Shown here piece after piece: positions 22,664 to 32,324 of a stretch of 64,000 nucleotides of DNA (its first letter is position 1; every line of letters starts with the position of its first letter). Below the pieces are notes generated by a model that saw nothing but the letters and a program-made list of their open reading frames with translations, searched no databases and had not been told where the DNA came from. The stretch comes from an uncultured Oscillibacter sp. Its GTDB lineage: Bacteria > Bacillota > Clostridia > Oscillospirales > Oscillospiraceae. The DNA lies in NCBI GenBank assembly GCA_905200545.1, contig CAJKKQ010000008.1, forward strand, positions 1 through 64,000, given 5' to 3'. A program made the translations under genes and the position numbers.

Positions 22664-25615
22664 ATGAAAAGGAAAAATTTCTTCAGGAAACGGTTACCGG
22701 CCTTTGTCATGACCCTGCTTCTGCTGGGCAGCACGGTGCCAGCCGCAGCGGCCGCGGACTCACAAGCCGGTGAGGACGCCCGCACCATGAGCGCTGTGCA
22801 GACCTTCCAGGCCTCCGGTACCACCATTACCTATGAAGTGGATCCCGGCGACGAGGTCTATTTTGACTGGGAAGATTTTGACCAGTTCTTTTCCAGTAGT
22901 ACCTATGTTCAATATGTAGAATTCGATGTCTCCAGCAGGGACTACAATGATGTGGACGGTTATCTCTGCATCGACTCTGATACCGTCAACGATGTAGATG
23001 ACATCAATGATGCGCAGTTCTATTCCGACAAGGTCGACGATGAGGATGATTACGATTATCCCATCGACGATCTGAGTTTCGAAGCTTGGGATGATTTTAC
23101 CGATACGTTCGAGATCGAATTCCGGGCCTACGGTGAGGACAAGAACGACTATGTGGACGGCACGGTGGTCATCGAATCCACCGAAACCCACTCCTCCTCT
23201 TCTTCCCGGGGCAAAATCGTCTATGAGGTGGATGCCGGTGACGAGGTGGCCTTTGACCGCTCTGATTTCAACGACGTCTTCCAGGAGGAATACGACGATT
23301 ACACCCTCCGCTATGTGGTCTTTGAACCCGACAGCGATTATTCCTCTGCGGACGGCTCCATCTACTATGATTATGGGTTCTCTGATGAGATCTCCTTCTC
23401 CCGCAGCAAGCTGGGCAATTATGAGTTCTATTACTCTGACAGCGACTACGGCGACTATCCCCTTCGGGATCTGAGCTTCGTGGCCGGGAACGATTTCGAC
23501 GAGGAGCTCTCCATCGACTTCCGGGCCTATTACTCCAACAGCCGCTATGTGGACGGCACCCTGGTCATCAAGCCCTCCGGCAGAAGTTCCAGTTCCAGCC
23601 GGGGCGACATTACCTATGAAGTGGATGCCGGCGATGAAGTCTATTTTGACAGCGATGATTTCAACGACTTCTTCCAGGAGGAATACGGCAACTACGAACT
23701 CCGCTATGTGGTCTTCGATCCCGACAGTGACTACTCCTCTGCCGACGGCGCCATTTACTATGACTATGACGGGCGCAACGAGACCTCTTTCTCCCGCAGC
23801 CGGTTGGGCAACTATGAGTTCTATTATTCCGACAGTGATTACGGCGACTACGATCTGGATGATCTGAGCTTCGTGGCCGGGGATGACTTCGACGAAGATC
23901 TCTCCATCGATTTCCGGGCCTATTACTCCAGCAGCCGCTATGTGGACGGCACCCTGGTCATCAAGGCCTCCGGCTCCAGTTCCAGTTCCGGCAAAGCCGA
24001 CATCACCTATCAGGTGGATCCCAACGATGAGGTCTATTTCGACCGCTCCGACTTCAACGATTTCTTCCAGGAGGAATATGATGACTATTCCATCCGCTAT
24101 GTGGTCTTTGAAGCCGACAGCAACTACACCTCTGCCGACGGCACGCTGTATTATGACTATGGTTACTCCGGCGAGACCTCTTTCTCCCGCAGCAAGCTGA
24201 GCAACTATAAGTTCTATTACTCCGACAGCGACTACGGCGACTATGCCCTCCGGGATCTGAGCTTCGTGGCCGGACGGAATTTTGACGAGGCTGTTACCCT
24301 GTCCTTCCGGGCCTACTACTCCAATACCCGCTATGTGGACGGCACGGTGCGGATCGAACCCACCGGATCCAGCTCCAGCACCAGCTCCCTGAAGGCCAAT
24401 ATCCTCTACACCACCACCACCGGCAAGGCCGTGCAGATCAACGCCAACGACATTGCCCGGTTCTACTCTGCCGCCTATCCCAACTATCAGCTCCAGTATG
24501 TGAAGCTGGACGGCGTTCCCTCCCTGGGCAGCCTGTACTACAATTACTACTCCGCCAGCAAGTACGGCACCACCCAGCTCAGGCTCACCGCTTCCAACTG
24601 CGGCAGCCAGCTTCTGTACTTCAGCCCCACTTCCACCAGCCAGTATTCCCTCTCGGAGCTGACCTACATCCCCGGCGGCACCAACTACTGTGTCACCGTT
24701 CCCTTCACCGCTTACGGCAGCGGCTCCACCTCTGTGAAGGGCACCATTCTCATCAGCGTGACTCCCACCCTGATCTCTGAGGTCTACGGCGTAACACCCA
24801 AGGGCAATTCCGTGAACTTCCCCAGCAGCTCCATCTATGCCTCCGTCGTGGTCTCCACCGGATCCTCCATGGCCAGCATCCAGCTGCTGTCTCTGCCTGC
24901 TTCCAATGTCGGCACGGTATATGCCAGCGGCACCTCTCTCACCAGAGCTGATACTTCCACGCTGTACACCTATACCTCCGGCACCAGCAGCATTTCTCAG
25001 CTGCGCTTTGTCCCTGCTACCGGCTATACCGGCTCCGTGGAGATCCCCTACGTGGCATACTCCAGCAACGGAACCGCCATCGGCGCAGGCAAGTTCTGCC
25101 TGGGCGTCGTCAGCAGCATCCGGCAGTTTACGGACATGACCTCTTCCACCTGGTGCTACAAATATGTAACGGAGCTCTCTGACGCCAAGGTCATCGACGG
25201 CTATACCGACGGCACCTTCCGTCCCGACAATACCGTTACCTACGGCCAGGCCCTCAAGCTCATCATGCTGGCCGCCGGCTATCCCGCCCAGGCCCAGACC
25301 GGCAGCCATCCCTTCAGCGGCTATCTGTCCCGGGCGCAGAAGGACGGCCTGGTGTCCGGCTCCATCAACCTGGACACTCCCATCACCCGTCTTGCCGTGG
25401 CGCAGATCGCCGCCAAGGCCATGAAGCTGAGCACCAGCGGGCTCTCCAGCGTCAAACCCTTCACGGACACTTCCGATCCCTATGTCCAGGCGCTCAATGC
25501 CGCTGGCATCGTGGAGGGATACTTCTCCAACGGCACCAGCACCTACAAGCCCTACAACACCCTGACCCGCGGTCAGATCTCCGCCATCGTCTGGCGGATG
25601 GAGCGGGCTCTCTGA
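22664..25615 (+). CDS. Secreted Asp/Tyr-rich repeat protein with C-terminal SLH domains
   Basis: A 983-residue exported protein. Signal peptide: basic start MKRKNFFRKR, hydrophobic core, AAAAA cleavage region near residue 30. Four tandem modules of about 120 residues follow (near 50-185, 185-310, 313-440 and 442-570), each with ITYEVD-DEVYFD at the start, RYVVFE, a SSADG-YYDY turn, YSDSDYGDY, LSFVAG--FDE and DFRAYYS-RYVDGT at the end, separated by Ser-rich linkers. Two diverged modules (about 575-705 and 710-815) precede two SLH repeats (FTDMTSSTWCYKYVTELSDAKVIDGY; FTDTSDPYVQALNAAGIVEGY). SLH domains bind wall polymer, so this is a surface-anchored protein. It stands alone between a regulatory gap and a terminator. 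The function is unknown; adhesion or Ca2+-binding from the acidic turns is possible. Confidence 0.88.
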   Translation: MKRKNFFRKRLPAFVMTLLLLGSTVPAAAAADSQAGEDARTMSAVQTFQASGTTITYEVDPGDEVYFDWEDFDQFFSSSTYVQYVEFDVSSRDYNDVDGYLCIDSDTVNDVDDINDAQFYSDKVDDEDDYDYPIDDLSFEAWDDFTDTFEIEFRAYGEDKNDYVDGTVVIESTETHSSSSSRGKIVYEVDAGDEVAFDRSDFNDVFQEEYDDYTLRYVVFEPDSDYSSADGSIYYDYGFSDEISFSRSKLGNYEFYYSDSDYGDYPLRDLSFVAGNDFDEELSIDFRAYYSNSRYVDGTLVIKPSGRSSSSSRGDITYEVDAGDEVYFDSDDFNDFFQEEYGNYELRYVVFDPDSDYSSADGAIYYDYDGRNETSFSRSRLGNYEFYYSDSDYGDYDLDDLSFVAGDDFDEDLSIDFRAYYSSSRYVDGTLVIKASGSSSSSGKADITYQVDPNDEVYFDRSDFNDFFQEEYDDYSIRYVVFEADSNYTSADGTLYYDYGYSGETSFSRSKLSNYKFYYSDSDYGDYALRDLSFVAGRNFDEAVTLSFRAYYSNTRYVDGTVRIEPTGSSSSTSSLKANILYTTTTGKAVQINANDIARFYSAAYPNYQLQYVKLDGVPSLGSLYYNYYSASKYGTTQLRLTASNCGSQLLYFSPTSTSQYSLSELTYIPGGTNYCVTVPFTAYGSGSTSVKGTILISVTPTLISEVYGVTPKGNSVNFPSSSIYASVVVSTGSSMASIQLLSLPASNVGTVYASGTSLTRADTSTLYTYTSGTSSISQLRFVPATGYTGSVEIPYVAYSSNGTAIGAGKFCLGVVSSIRQFTDMTSSTWCYKYVTELSDAKVIDGYTDGTFRPDNTVTYGQALKLIMLAAGYPAQAQTGSHPFSGYLSRAQKDGLVSGSINLDTPITRLAVAQIAAKAMKLSTSGLSSVKPFTDTSDPYVQALNAAGIVEGYFSNGTSTYKPYNTLTRGQISAIVWRMERAL

Positions 25616-25632
25616 TCCCATTTCCCCTAAGC

Positions 25633-25668
25633 AAAAAAGACGCGGCCAGATCTGGCCGCGTCTTTTTT
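25633..25668 (+). terminator. Terminator of the SLH protein gene
   Basis: Perfect 36-bp palindrome, AAAAAAGACGCGGCCAGA followed by its reverse complement, ending in six T residues. It is symmetrical and can act in both directions. Confidence 0.93.
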
Positions 25669-25786
25669 ACGTAGGTACCTCTTCCTGCCCAGGGCCGGAT
25701 CCGAAGCCTTGTCCCGCGGATTTGCACCTTCTCTCCCAATGCCGAAGCTGCTCCCATCAGAGCGATCACCCGGAGAAAACCAGAAT

Positions 25787-25828
25787 AAAAAGCGCATCGA
25801 AGAGGGTCATCTCTCCGGTGCGCTTTTT
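25787..25828. terminator. Bidirectional terminator near the MATE gene
   Basis: AAAAAGCGCA (25787-25796) pairs with TGCGCTTTTT (25819-25828); CGAAGAG and CTCTCCG extend the stem with one mismatch. It probably ends the leftward MATE transcript, 62 bases past its stop. Confidence 0.8.
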
Positions 25829-25889
25829 GCAGTCCCGGTCATGCCTCTCCGGGACGGTGCCGGTCAGGGAGGAAAGGCGCTGCACGCCC

Positions 25890-27272
25890 TCACGCACGTT
25901 TGGGGGCATCTCCCATAACAGGGCGGTACTTCCAGTACACATAAAACGACAAAAGCACCGTCAGCGTGTCCGCCGTCACCTGAGACCAGACGATTCCGAA
26001 CATCCCAAATACGGCATTCAGGAAAAGCAGCATGGGGATATTGAACACCAGCCACCGGGTCACACCCAGGAACAGGGAGATCCGGCCCTTTCCGAAAGCC
26101 TGGAACATATAGACGGTGAAGAAGCTCAAAAACATCAGCGGCGTGGCCAGCACCCGGATGCGCAAAAACTGGGATGCCAGTTCCACCGTCTGGGGATTCT
26201 CAATGAACAGATGCGCGAACTGAACGGCAAACAGCTCATACAGGACAATGCTGATACCTGCAATGGTCAGCCCCAGCCGCCGGGCCAGACGGATGGTATC
26301 CTCCATCCGCTGTTTGTTTCCGGCGGAGTAATTGTAGGCGATCAGGGGCATCATGCCCTGGCAGATTCCAATGCCCACATTCAGGGGAAAGCGCTCCACT
26401 TTCAGCACGATGCCCACAGCGGCCAGAGCCAGATCGTCATAGGAGACCATCAGCTTGTCGATGATCACATAGTCCAGGTCAAAGAGGAAGGTGGCAATGG
26501 CGGAGGGAATCCCCACCCCAAAGACCGCCAGAACGCTGTCCCGCCGGGGCAGGCCCCCCTTGGGGGAAAACGTGACCACGGAGCCCCGGCCCATCCGCAT
26601 CAACACCACTACGAAAAAGAGAAGGGCCGTGCAGTTGGAAAGACAAGTGGCAAGCCCGGCTCCCAGCACCTCATGGCCGTCCGGCAGGAGGACAAACATA
26701 AACAACGGATCCAGGGCAATGTTCAAAAGACCTCCCAGGATAATGCCGGCACTGGCCTCCTTAGAACGGCCGACGCTGCGGATCAGGTTGGCCAGCACGT
26801 TGGAGAGCACCGTGGGAATCCCTCCGGTGACGATGACGCACAAAGCGTACTGCCTTGCGTATTCATAGGTATTTTCCCCGGCGCCAAGAATCCCCAGGAC
26901 AGGCTCCATGAAAATTCCGATGCCCGCCGCAAACAGGGCTGCAATGGTGAGCCCCAGGTACAGCGAGAAGGCACTGACCCGCCGGGCCTCCGCCTCCTCC
27001 CCCTGGCCCAGCAGGCGGGATATCAGAGAGCCACCGCCGATCCCCGCCAGTCCGGCCAGACAGAGGGTGATGTTGAATACCGGCAGGATCAAAGAAGTAC
27101 CCGCTACCATATAGGGGTTGTCGGTCTGCCCCACGAAAAAGGTATCCGCCATGTTGTAGATCAGGACAATCAGCTGGCTGGAGATCGCCGGAACGATCAT
27201 TTTCCGCAGGGCAGTGGGGATGGGAAGCTTTGCAAACACATCCTCCCGGGTGGAACTCACATTTGCTTGCAT
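25890..27272 (-). CDS. MATE-family multidrug/toxin exporter
   Basis: A 460-residue integral membrane protein with 12 predicted segments in two homologous six-helix halves, the MATE layout. Landmarks: IVPAISSQLIVLIYNMADTFFVGQTDNPYMVAGTSL in the first half and the corresponding MVSYDDLALAAVGIVLKVERFPLNVGIGICQGMMPLIAYNYSAGNKQRM in the second. The start at ATG 27272 has AGGTG eight bases upstream. It belongs to the DinF/NorM-like branch that uses a Na+ or H+ gradient. It is transcribed alone; the 200 bases before it hold a possible TATGAT but no clear promoter. Confidence 0.92.
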   Translation of the reverse strand: MQANVSSTREDVFAKLPIPTALRKMIVPAISSQLIVLIYNMADTFFVGQTDNPYMVAGTSLILPVFNITLCLAGLAGIGGGSLISRLLGQGEEAEARRVSAFSLYLGLTIAALFAAGIGIFMEPVLGILGAGENTYEYARQYALCVIVTGGIPTVLSNVLANLIRSVGRSKEASAGIILGGLLNIALDPLFMFVLLPDGHEVLGAGLATCLSNCTALLFFVVVLMRMGRGSVVTFSPKGGLPRRDSVLAVFGVGIPSAIATFLFDLDYVIIDKLMVSYDDLALAAVGIVLKVERFPLNVGIGICQGMMPLIAYNYSAGNKQRMEDTIRLARRLGLTIAGISIVLYELFAVQFAHLFIENPQTVELASQFLRIRVLATPLMFLSFFTVYMFQAFGKGRISLFLGVTRWLVFNIPMLLFLNAVFGMFGIVWSQVTADTLTVLLSFYVYWKYRPVMGDAPKRA

Positions 27273-27471
27273 TGTACGACACCTGAGCTTTCTTGTGATC
27301 GTGCTGTTCCTTGAGAGATCCAGAGCGGCACCGTATTTCTTTTCTTGCAGTTTTCTATCATATCACACAAACAGGAGTTTCACCATCCCACGGCGAAATA
27401 TTTGCGTGCTGAGGGAAGCCGTACCGCAGCCGCCGTGTCCGTTGTGGCCCCGCCCGGCATTCTGGGCAGTT

Positions 27472-28962
27472 CTACTCTCCGCAATGGTGATCAATGATAG
27501 CCTGTACCACTCCGCGGGCGGAGATCTCCCCGGCCGTCAGGAATGGTTTGTCAGACCGCTTCCGCAGGGCCCGGGCCGTCACTTCACCGATACAAACACA
27601 GGTCGTCCCTTGGGGAAGACTGCCGTGAGCCTGAAAATACAGTTCCACGCCGCTGGCACTGGAAAAAGTCAAATAGTCTGCCGTGTCCAGCAGCATCCCA
27701 GCCGATTCTTCCGTTTCCCTATGAGATCGGAGCGTATAGAGGGGAATATCCCGCACATGACGATACTCCTGCAACGCCTCCGGCAGCACCGCAGAGCCCA
27801 AACGGGACCGGAAGAGATATATCGGCTCCTCCCTCCCCACGTTCTCCCGCAACACCTGGGCCAGGCCCTGGCTGGTATACCGGGCAGGACAAAGATCCGC
27901 ATAAATACCGAAGGTCTTCAGGAAATCCTCCGTAGATTTCCCAATCACCGCAAAGCGGCAGGCGTGGAGCTGCCGCAGATCCACCCCTTGTCGGCTGAGA
28001 TTGTCGAAAAACAGCCGTACACCATTTCTGCTGGTAAACACGATCCAGCAGGGTGCTCCACAACATATGGCCCGCAGATCTTCCTTCAGGGGAAGTTCCT
28101 CTACCACGGAGCGCTGAGCGGCAAACACCCGGGCTCCCTGATCCCGCAGAGCGGGGCCCAGGCGGTCCTGAATCGATTGCGTACCCGTTAAGCCGATCAC
28201 CACCCCGTGCAAAGGCTTCTCCCGAACGGAGGAACAATCCAAAGCAGCCGCCCGGCCCACTACAATGACAGCCGGCGAGTGCACTGCCGCCTTCCGCGCC
28301 CGGCAGGCGATGTCTTCCAGTGTTCCACGCACGGTGACCGGGCTGGGCGCATTCCCTCCGGAGACCACTGCCGCAGGGGTGTCCGGCGATAAGCCCGCTT
28401 CTGTCAGGCGGCGTGTGATCCGCTCCAGACGAGAAAGTCCCATAAGAAAGACCAGGGTTCCCGGCAGGGCAGCCAGGCGGTCAAAATAGGCCGGCAGCCC
28501 ATCCGGCGTATCCGCGGTATGGGCGGTAACGATGTGTACACTTTGGCTGACTCCTCTGCACGTAACAGGGATGCCGGCCCAGGCCGGGATTGCAATAGCG
28601 GAGGAAATCCCCGGCACCACCTGGCAGGGCACGCCAGCCTGCTGCAATGCCAGTGCCTCCTCTCCGCCCCGTCCAAAGATAAAGGGGTCTCCCCCCTTGA
28701 GCCGCACAACACTCTTACCCTCCTTTGCCAGGCGGATCAGCACTGCGCAAATCTCCTCCTGTGCTGCAGAGTGGTGTCCGCTCCGCTTCCCCATATAAAT
28801 TTTCTCCGCTTGCGGTGGCACCGCATCCAATAGTTCTTTGGAGATCAGATCGTCATAGACCACCACGTCACAGTTCCGCAGCAATGCCATACCCCGCAGT
28901 GTGATCAGATCCGCCTCCCCGCAGCCGGCTCCCACCAGATATACCCACCCCGTCTTTTCCAT
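27472..28962 (-). CDS. cobA-hemD: Uroporphyrinogen-III C-methyltransferase fused to uroporphyrinogen-III synthase
   Basis: A 496-residue bifunctional enzyme. Residues 1-245 are the SAM-dependent methyltransferase (VYLVGAGCGEADLITLRG; VVRLKGGDPFIFGRGGEE; VVPGISSAIAIPAWAGIPVT), which makes precorrin-2. Residues about 250-496 are HemD (GVVIGLTGTQ start; PIYLFRSRLGSAVLPEALQEY; YLTFSSASGVELYF), which closes the tetrapyrrole ring. Such fusions are common in Clostridia. ATG 28962 follows GGGGAGGAG and overlaps the sirC stop by one base. The product feeds siroheme for the sulfite reductase encoded upstream in the same run. No hemA-D-type early genes are present here. Confidence 0.95.
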   Translation of the reverse strand: MEKTGWVYLVGAGCGEADLITLRGMALLRNCDVVVYDDLISKELLDAVPPQAEKIYMGKRSGHHSAAQEEICAVLIRLAKEGKSVVRLKGGDPFIFGRGGEEALALQQAGVPCQVVPGISSAIAIPAWAGIPVTCRGVSQSVHIVTAHTADTPDGLPAYFDRLAALPGTLVFLMGLSRLERITRRLTEAGLSPDTPAAVVSGGNAPSPVTVRGTLEDIACRARKAAVHSPAVIVVGRAAALDCSSVREKPLHGVVIGLTGTQSIQDRLGPALRDQGARVFAAQRSVVEELPLKEDLRAICCGAPCWIVFTSRNGVRLFFDNLSRQGVDLRQLHACRFAVIGKSTEDFLKTFGIYADLCPARYTSQGLAQVLRENVGREEPIYLFRSRLGSAVLPEALQEYRHVRDIPLYTLRSHRETEESAGMLLDTADYLTFSSASGVELYFQAHGSLPQGTTCVCIGEVTARALRKRSDKPFLTAGEISARGVVQAIIDHHCGE

Positions 28963-29591
28963 TAGCTCTCCTCCCCTTCTTGCAAAAACATCTGCAAAGC
29001 CCGGTGGGCGGCCTCCATCGTTACCGGGATTTGATTTCCTACCCATTGCCGGAGCAGCCGGGCAAAAAACTCCGCCCGCAGCTGCTCATCCGAAATAGAG
29101 GCCCGGACAACAGGCCGCAGGGCGCGGAGCAGTTCCAAAATCGTTTCGAAGCGCTCCGGCACCAGGTCGTCCACCTGCCCCCGGATATACGCTGCGGCAC
29201 AGGGGCTGGCTCCGCCTGTAGAAATGCCCACCGACAGCGGCCCCCGTTTTACCAGTGCCGGGAAGAAAAATGTACACGCTGCCGGATCATCTACCACATT
29301 AACAGGGATGCCTTGCTCTCTGCACAAGGTGGACACTTCATGGTTCACTCCTGTATCTCCGGCAGCGGCGATGACCAGAGCGGCTCCGGACAGCAAATCC
29401 GGGAAAAAACTGCGGCGCACCAGCGTCACGCCCTGCAGGTTCTCCAATTCCGGTCGGATCTCTGGAGCAACCACCACCACCTCCGGTTCATAGGGCAGGA
29501 GCTTCTCCACCTTCCGCAGAGCGACCCGGCCTCCTCCCACCACCAGTACCCGCCGTCCGGCCAGTTCCACAAACAGGGGAAAATATGCCAT
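28962..29591 (-). CDS. Precorrin-2 dehydrogenase / sirohydrochlorin ferrochelatase-type protein
   Basis: A 209-residue protein with the N-terminal NAD-binding fold of CysG/Met8/SirC (RRVLVVGGGRVALRKVEKLL) and the GISTGGASPCAAAYIRGQVDDLVP segment of the family dimerisation/active region. It oxidises precorrin-2 to sirohydrochlorin and, in some members (Met8, CysG), inserts iron. A separate chelatase is not present in the window, so bifunctionality is plausible. It is translated immediately before cobA-hemD (TAATG junction) and 15 bases after the ABC ATPase gene. Confidence 0.92.
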   Translation of the reverse strand: MAYFPLFVELAGRRVLVVGGGRVALRKVEKLLPYEPEVVVVAPEIRPELENLQGVTLVRRSFFPDLLSGAALVIAAAGDTGVNHEVSTLCREQGIPVNVVDDPAACTFFFPALVKRGPLSVGISTGGASPCAAAYIRGQVDDLVPERFETILELLRALRPVVRASISDEQLRAEFFARLLRQWVGNQIPVTMEAAHRALQMFLQEGEES

Positions 29592-29606
29592 TGTGTCCCT
29601 CCTCTT

Positions 29607-30365
29607 TCATGTTTCCACGTAATAGCGCCGTCCCGCCGGTGTCTCCACCTGTCCCACCGTCACGTCAAAGACTTCCTGTAAAACACCGGCGGCGCACAGC
29701 TCCTCCGGAGAGCCCTGCCGACGGACCCGGCCGCCGGCAAGCACCACCACCTGGTCCGCAGTTCGCAGAGCCAGGCACAGATCATGCAGTACCAGCACCA
29801 CCGCCCGGCCCTCTCGTGCCAAGCGGCGGGAGATCTCCATGACCTCCAACTGGTGCGCCACATCCAAATAGGTCGTGGGCTCGTCCATCAGAATGGACTC
29901 CGTGTCCTGCGCCAGAGCCATGGCCAGGTATACCTTCTGCCGCTGTCCGCCGCTCAATTCCGGGAGAAAACTGTCCGCAAGATCCTCCGCAGATGCCTGA
30001 CACAGAGCCCTTCGGGCCGCTTCCAGGTCCTCCTTCCGATAATGCCGCGGGTAGGACAGATAGGGAAAGCGGCCGTGAAGGACCAGCCGCAGCGCGGTGA
30101 TATTGGGAACACTGCGGGATTGCGCCAGATAAGCGGCCCGGCGGGCTACCTGCCGGGGGGAGAGCTCCTCCAGCGGTGTTCCATCCACAAGGATCTGGCC
30201 ACTCGTTCGTGGATGCAGTCCCAGAATGGTACGTAGCAGCGTACTCTTTCCGCATCCGTTAGGCCCCAGGAGCGCAGTGACCTGTCCCGGAGTGAAAGAG
30301 AGCGAGACATCCCGCAAAACATCTCGGCCCTGATACCCTGCGCACAGTCCAATCGTTTCAATCAC
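29607..30365 (-). CDS. FecE/BtuD-type ABC importer ATPase
   Basis: A 252-residue ATPase of the iron-siderophore/cobalamin/heme importer class. Walker A GPNGCGKST (~35), Q-loop YLAQSRSVPNIT, signature LSGGQRQKVYLAMAL, Walker B SILMDEPTTYLD and switch His VLHDLCLALRTADQ. ATGA overlap with the permease gene. Encoded between a FecCD permease and the siroheme genes, it presumably energises import of a metal complex or tetrapyrrole. Confidence 0.95.
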   Translation of the reverse strand: MIETIGLCAGYQGRDVLRDVSLSFTPGQVTALLGPNGCGKSTLLRTILGLHPRTSGQILVDGTPLEELSPRQVARRAAYLAQSRSVPNITALRLVLHGRFPYLSYPRHYRKEDLEAARRALCQASAEDLADSFLPELSGGQRQKVYLAMALAQDTESILMDEPTTYLDVAHQLEVMEISRRLAREGRAVVLVLHDLCLALRTADQVVVLAGGRVRRQGSPEELCAAGVLQEVFDVTVGQVETPAGRRYYVET

Positions 30366-31384
30366 GGAAGGCGCCCCCCTCTCTGCCGCAGCAGCAGCAC
30401 AATAAAGAACGGCCCGCCTGCCAGGGAAAGAATGATGCCCACCGGAAGTTCATAGGGCGCAAAAAGCAGCCGCGCCAACAAGTCGCTGGCTGTCAAAAAC
30501 GCCGCTCCGCCCAGTGCAGAGGCCGCCAGCAGCAGACGGCTCTCCTGTCCAGTCACGCTGCGTATGATATGGGGTACAATCAGCCCCACAAAGCCCAGCA
30601 GGCCGGAAAAGCTCACCGCCGCCCCCGCCAATGCCGCCGCCAACGCCAGCAGGATGAGCCTCGTCCGTTTTGCCGCCAGGCCAAGGCTCCGGGCCGTGTC
30701 CACTCCCAGGGCCAGGATATCCAAATCCCCCGCCAGGGAAAACACCGCCGCCAGTGCCGCCGCGATCACCCAGAAAGCAGGAATGATTCGGCTCATGGGT
30801 ACATTGGCCAGGCCGCCGATCCGGAAATCGGAATAGCCGATCAAGGCATCCGGTGCCAGAGTGACGATGGCATCAATTCCGGCCCCCAGCACGTTGGAAA
30901 TGGCCACGCCGGCCAGCACCAGTGTCATGCGGGATGCCCCAGTTCTCTCCGCAATCATAAGTACCAGCAGCACACTGCCCAACGCCCCCAAAAAAGCCGC
31001 CGCCGGAACAAGCGCCACAGCGGTAGGCGCTGCCGCGCAGAACAAAGCCACTGCCAGGCCGGCCCCGGCATTGACGCCGATAATGTTGGGGGCTGCCAGA
31101 GGATTGTCCAGTACACTCTGGATGACCGCCCCCGAAACTGCCAGTGCACTGCCAGCCAAAAGGCTGCCGCAGGTACGGGGCAGGCGCGCATACAGGATGA
31201 TACTGTAGGCAGAGGTTCCCTCCTCCCCTCCCAGCAGCGCCTGAAGCGTCTGCGCAGGAGAAACATAAACAGCCCCCAGGCACAGACTAGCTGCCGCCGA
31301 CACCAGAACAGCCAGGATCAAAAACGTAAAAAAGCGTATTTTATCCCGCTTGTTCTGTATATAGAATCTCCGCGAGTTTTTCAT
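30362..31384 (-). CDS. FecCD-family ABC importer permease
   Basis: A 340-residue permease with about ten membrane segments, as in BtuC. Landmarks: RLPRTCGSLLAGSALAVSGAVIQSVLDNPLAAPNIIGVNAGAGLAVALF and FSGLLGFVGLIVPHIIRSVTGQESRLLLAASALGGAAFLTASDLLAR, the coupling region. Start taken at MKNSRRFYIQ (31384), after a G-rich ribosome site; an earlier Met at 31405 is possible. Either start lies inside the end of the lipoprotein gene, so the genes overlap by 44 bases and are translationally coupled. Confidence 0.93.
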   Translation of the reverse strand: MKNSRRFYIQNKRDKIRFFTFLILAVLVSAAASLCLGAVYVSPAQTLQALLGGEEGTSAYSIILYARLPRTCGSLLAGSALAVSGAVIQSVLDNPLAAPNIIGVNAGAGLAVALFCAAAPTAVALVPAAAFLGALGSVLLVLMIAERTGASRMTLVLAGVAISNVLGAGIDAIVTLAPDALIGYSDFRIGGLANVPMSRIIPAFWVIAAALAAVFSLAGDLDILALGVDTARSLGLAAKRTRLILLALAAALAGAAVSFSGLLGFVGLIVPHIIRSVTGQESRLLLAASALGGAAFLTASDLLARLLFAPYELPVGIILSLAGGPFFIVLLLRQRGGRLP

Positions 31385-32303
31385 AGGCCTCCCCCCAGCG
31401 GGCATTGGGTTTCAGATTGTAAAGCGTGGGATCCAGCGTGTAGAACCTGCCCTCTTTTACCGCCCGCAGTTCGCTCCAGGCCGGATTATCCAGCAATGTT
31501 GCCTCCAGCATTTGCTGCGCGTCTGTTGGGTCCGAACCCTGCAGAACAGCAAAGATGTAGTCCGGGTCTGCCGCAATGATCGCCTCCAGGCTGAGATTTT
31601 CCAACAAGGAACTTCCGTCCGCCACATTCACACAGCCCAAATCCGCCAGCATCTCTCCCAGCAAGTAATCCGTGCTGCCCTTGACCTTACAGCTGGATCC
31701 GGTGGCCCGAAGGCACAAGACCCTGGGGGCGCTGCCATCCTGGAGAGCCGTAGCGGCCTCCACCTGTTTCCCAACCTCCAGGCCATATGTTTCATAGCGA
31801 TCCGGATAACCGGTCAGCTCCGTGCAGATTTCCAGCATCCGCAGGTAATCGTCGAAGCATTGCACGTCAAAATACGCCACCGGGATTTCCAACTGCTCAA
31901 AGGTCTCCATCAGTTCTATATTGGCGGTGGTGTTGCAGCTGGCCAGAATGAAATCCGGCTGAGCGGACAGCAAAATCTCCAGATTGGGTTCCTGAATGGT
32001 TCCCAAATCGGCCACGTTCTCATCCAGTCCCAAATCAAAAGAAGTCCAGGCATCATGGGCAGTGGCAGCCAGGCTGTCCCGCCCTCCGGCCAGGCACCAA
32101 ACATCGGCAAAGCTGCCGATCAGGGCTACTGTCCGCTCCGGCGGAACGGTGGTAATCTCCCGTCCCAAATCGTCGGTGAATGTCACGGTATTCTGCGTCT
32201 CCGCCTCGTCGGTCTGGGAGGCCGGTGTCCCGGAGGCACAGCCAGACAGCAATGCCGCGGTTATCCATACCCACGCCAGCATCCGCGCATAAGGTTTTCC
32301 CAT
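31341..32303 (-). CDS. FecB/BtuF-type substrate-binding lipoprotein
   Basis: A 320-residue lipoprotein: signal MGKPYARMLAWVWITAALLSGCASG with Cys22 as lipid site, then a type-III (helical-hinge) binding fold (VTFTDDLGREITTVPPERTVALIGSFADVWCLAGG; NLEILLSAQPDFILASCN; ADPDYIFAVLQGSDPTDAQQ). AAGGAGGGG precedes ATG. Ligands of this class are siderophores, heme, cobalamin, free metal chelates or molybdate. The siroheme context favours an iron or tetrapyrrole-related cargo, but this is inference. Confidence 0.92.
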   Translation of the reverse strand: MGKPYARMLAWVWITAALLSGCASGTPASQTDEAETQNTVTFTDDLGREITTVPPERTVALIGSFADVWCLAGGRDSLAATAHDAWTSFDLGLDENVADLGTIQEPNLEILLSAQPDFILASCNTTANIELMETFEQLEIPVAYFDVQCFDDYLRMLEICTELTGYPDRYETYGLEVGKQVEAATALQDGSAPRVLCLRATGSSCKVKGSTDYLLGEMLADLGCVNVADGSSLLENLSLEAIIAADPDYIFAVLQGSDPTDAQQMLEATLLDNPAWSELRAVKEGRFYTLDPTLYNLKPNARWGEAYEKLAEILYTEQAG

Positions 32304-32324
32304 CTTGTCCCCTCCTTCTACAAA

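Noticed and set aside
23200..24380. Regularly spaced DNA repeats that might suggest a CRISPR or VNTR array
   Set aside because: The repeats are about 380 bp, in frame and protein-coding; no 25-40 bp repeat-spacer pattern.
22760..25621. A 953-codon open frame antisense to the SLH protein
   Set aside because: Gly/Ile/Val/His-rich mirror of the repetitive sense codons, with no ribosome site; the sense strand has signal peptide, modules and SLH domains.
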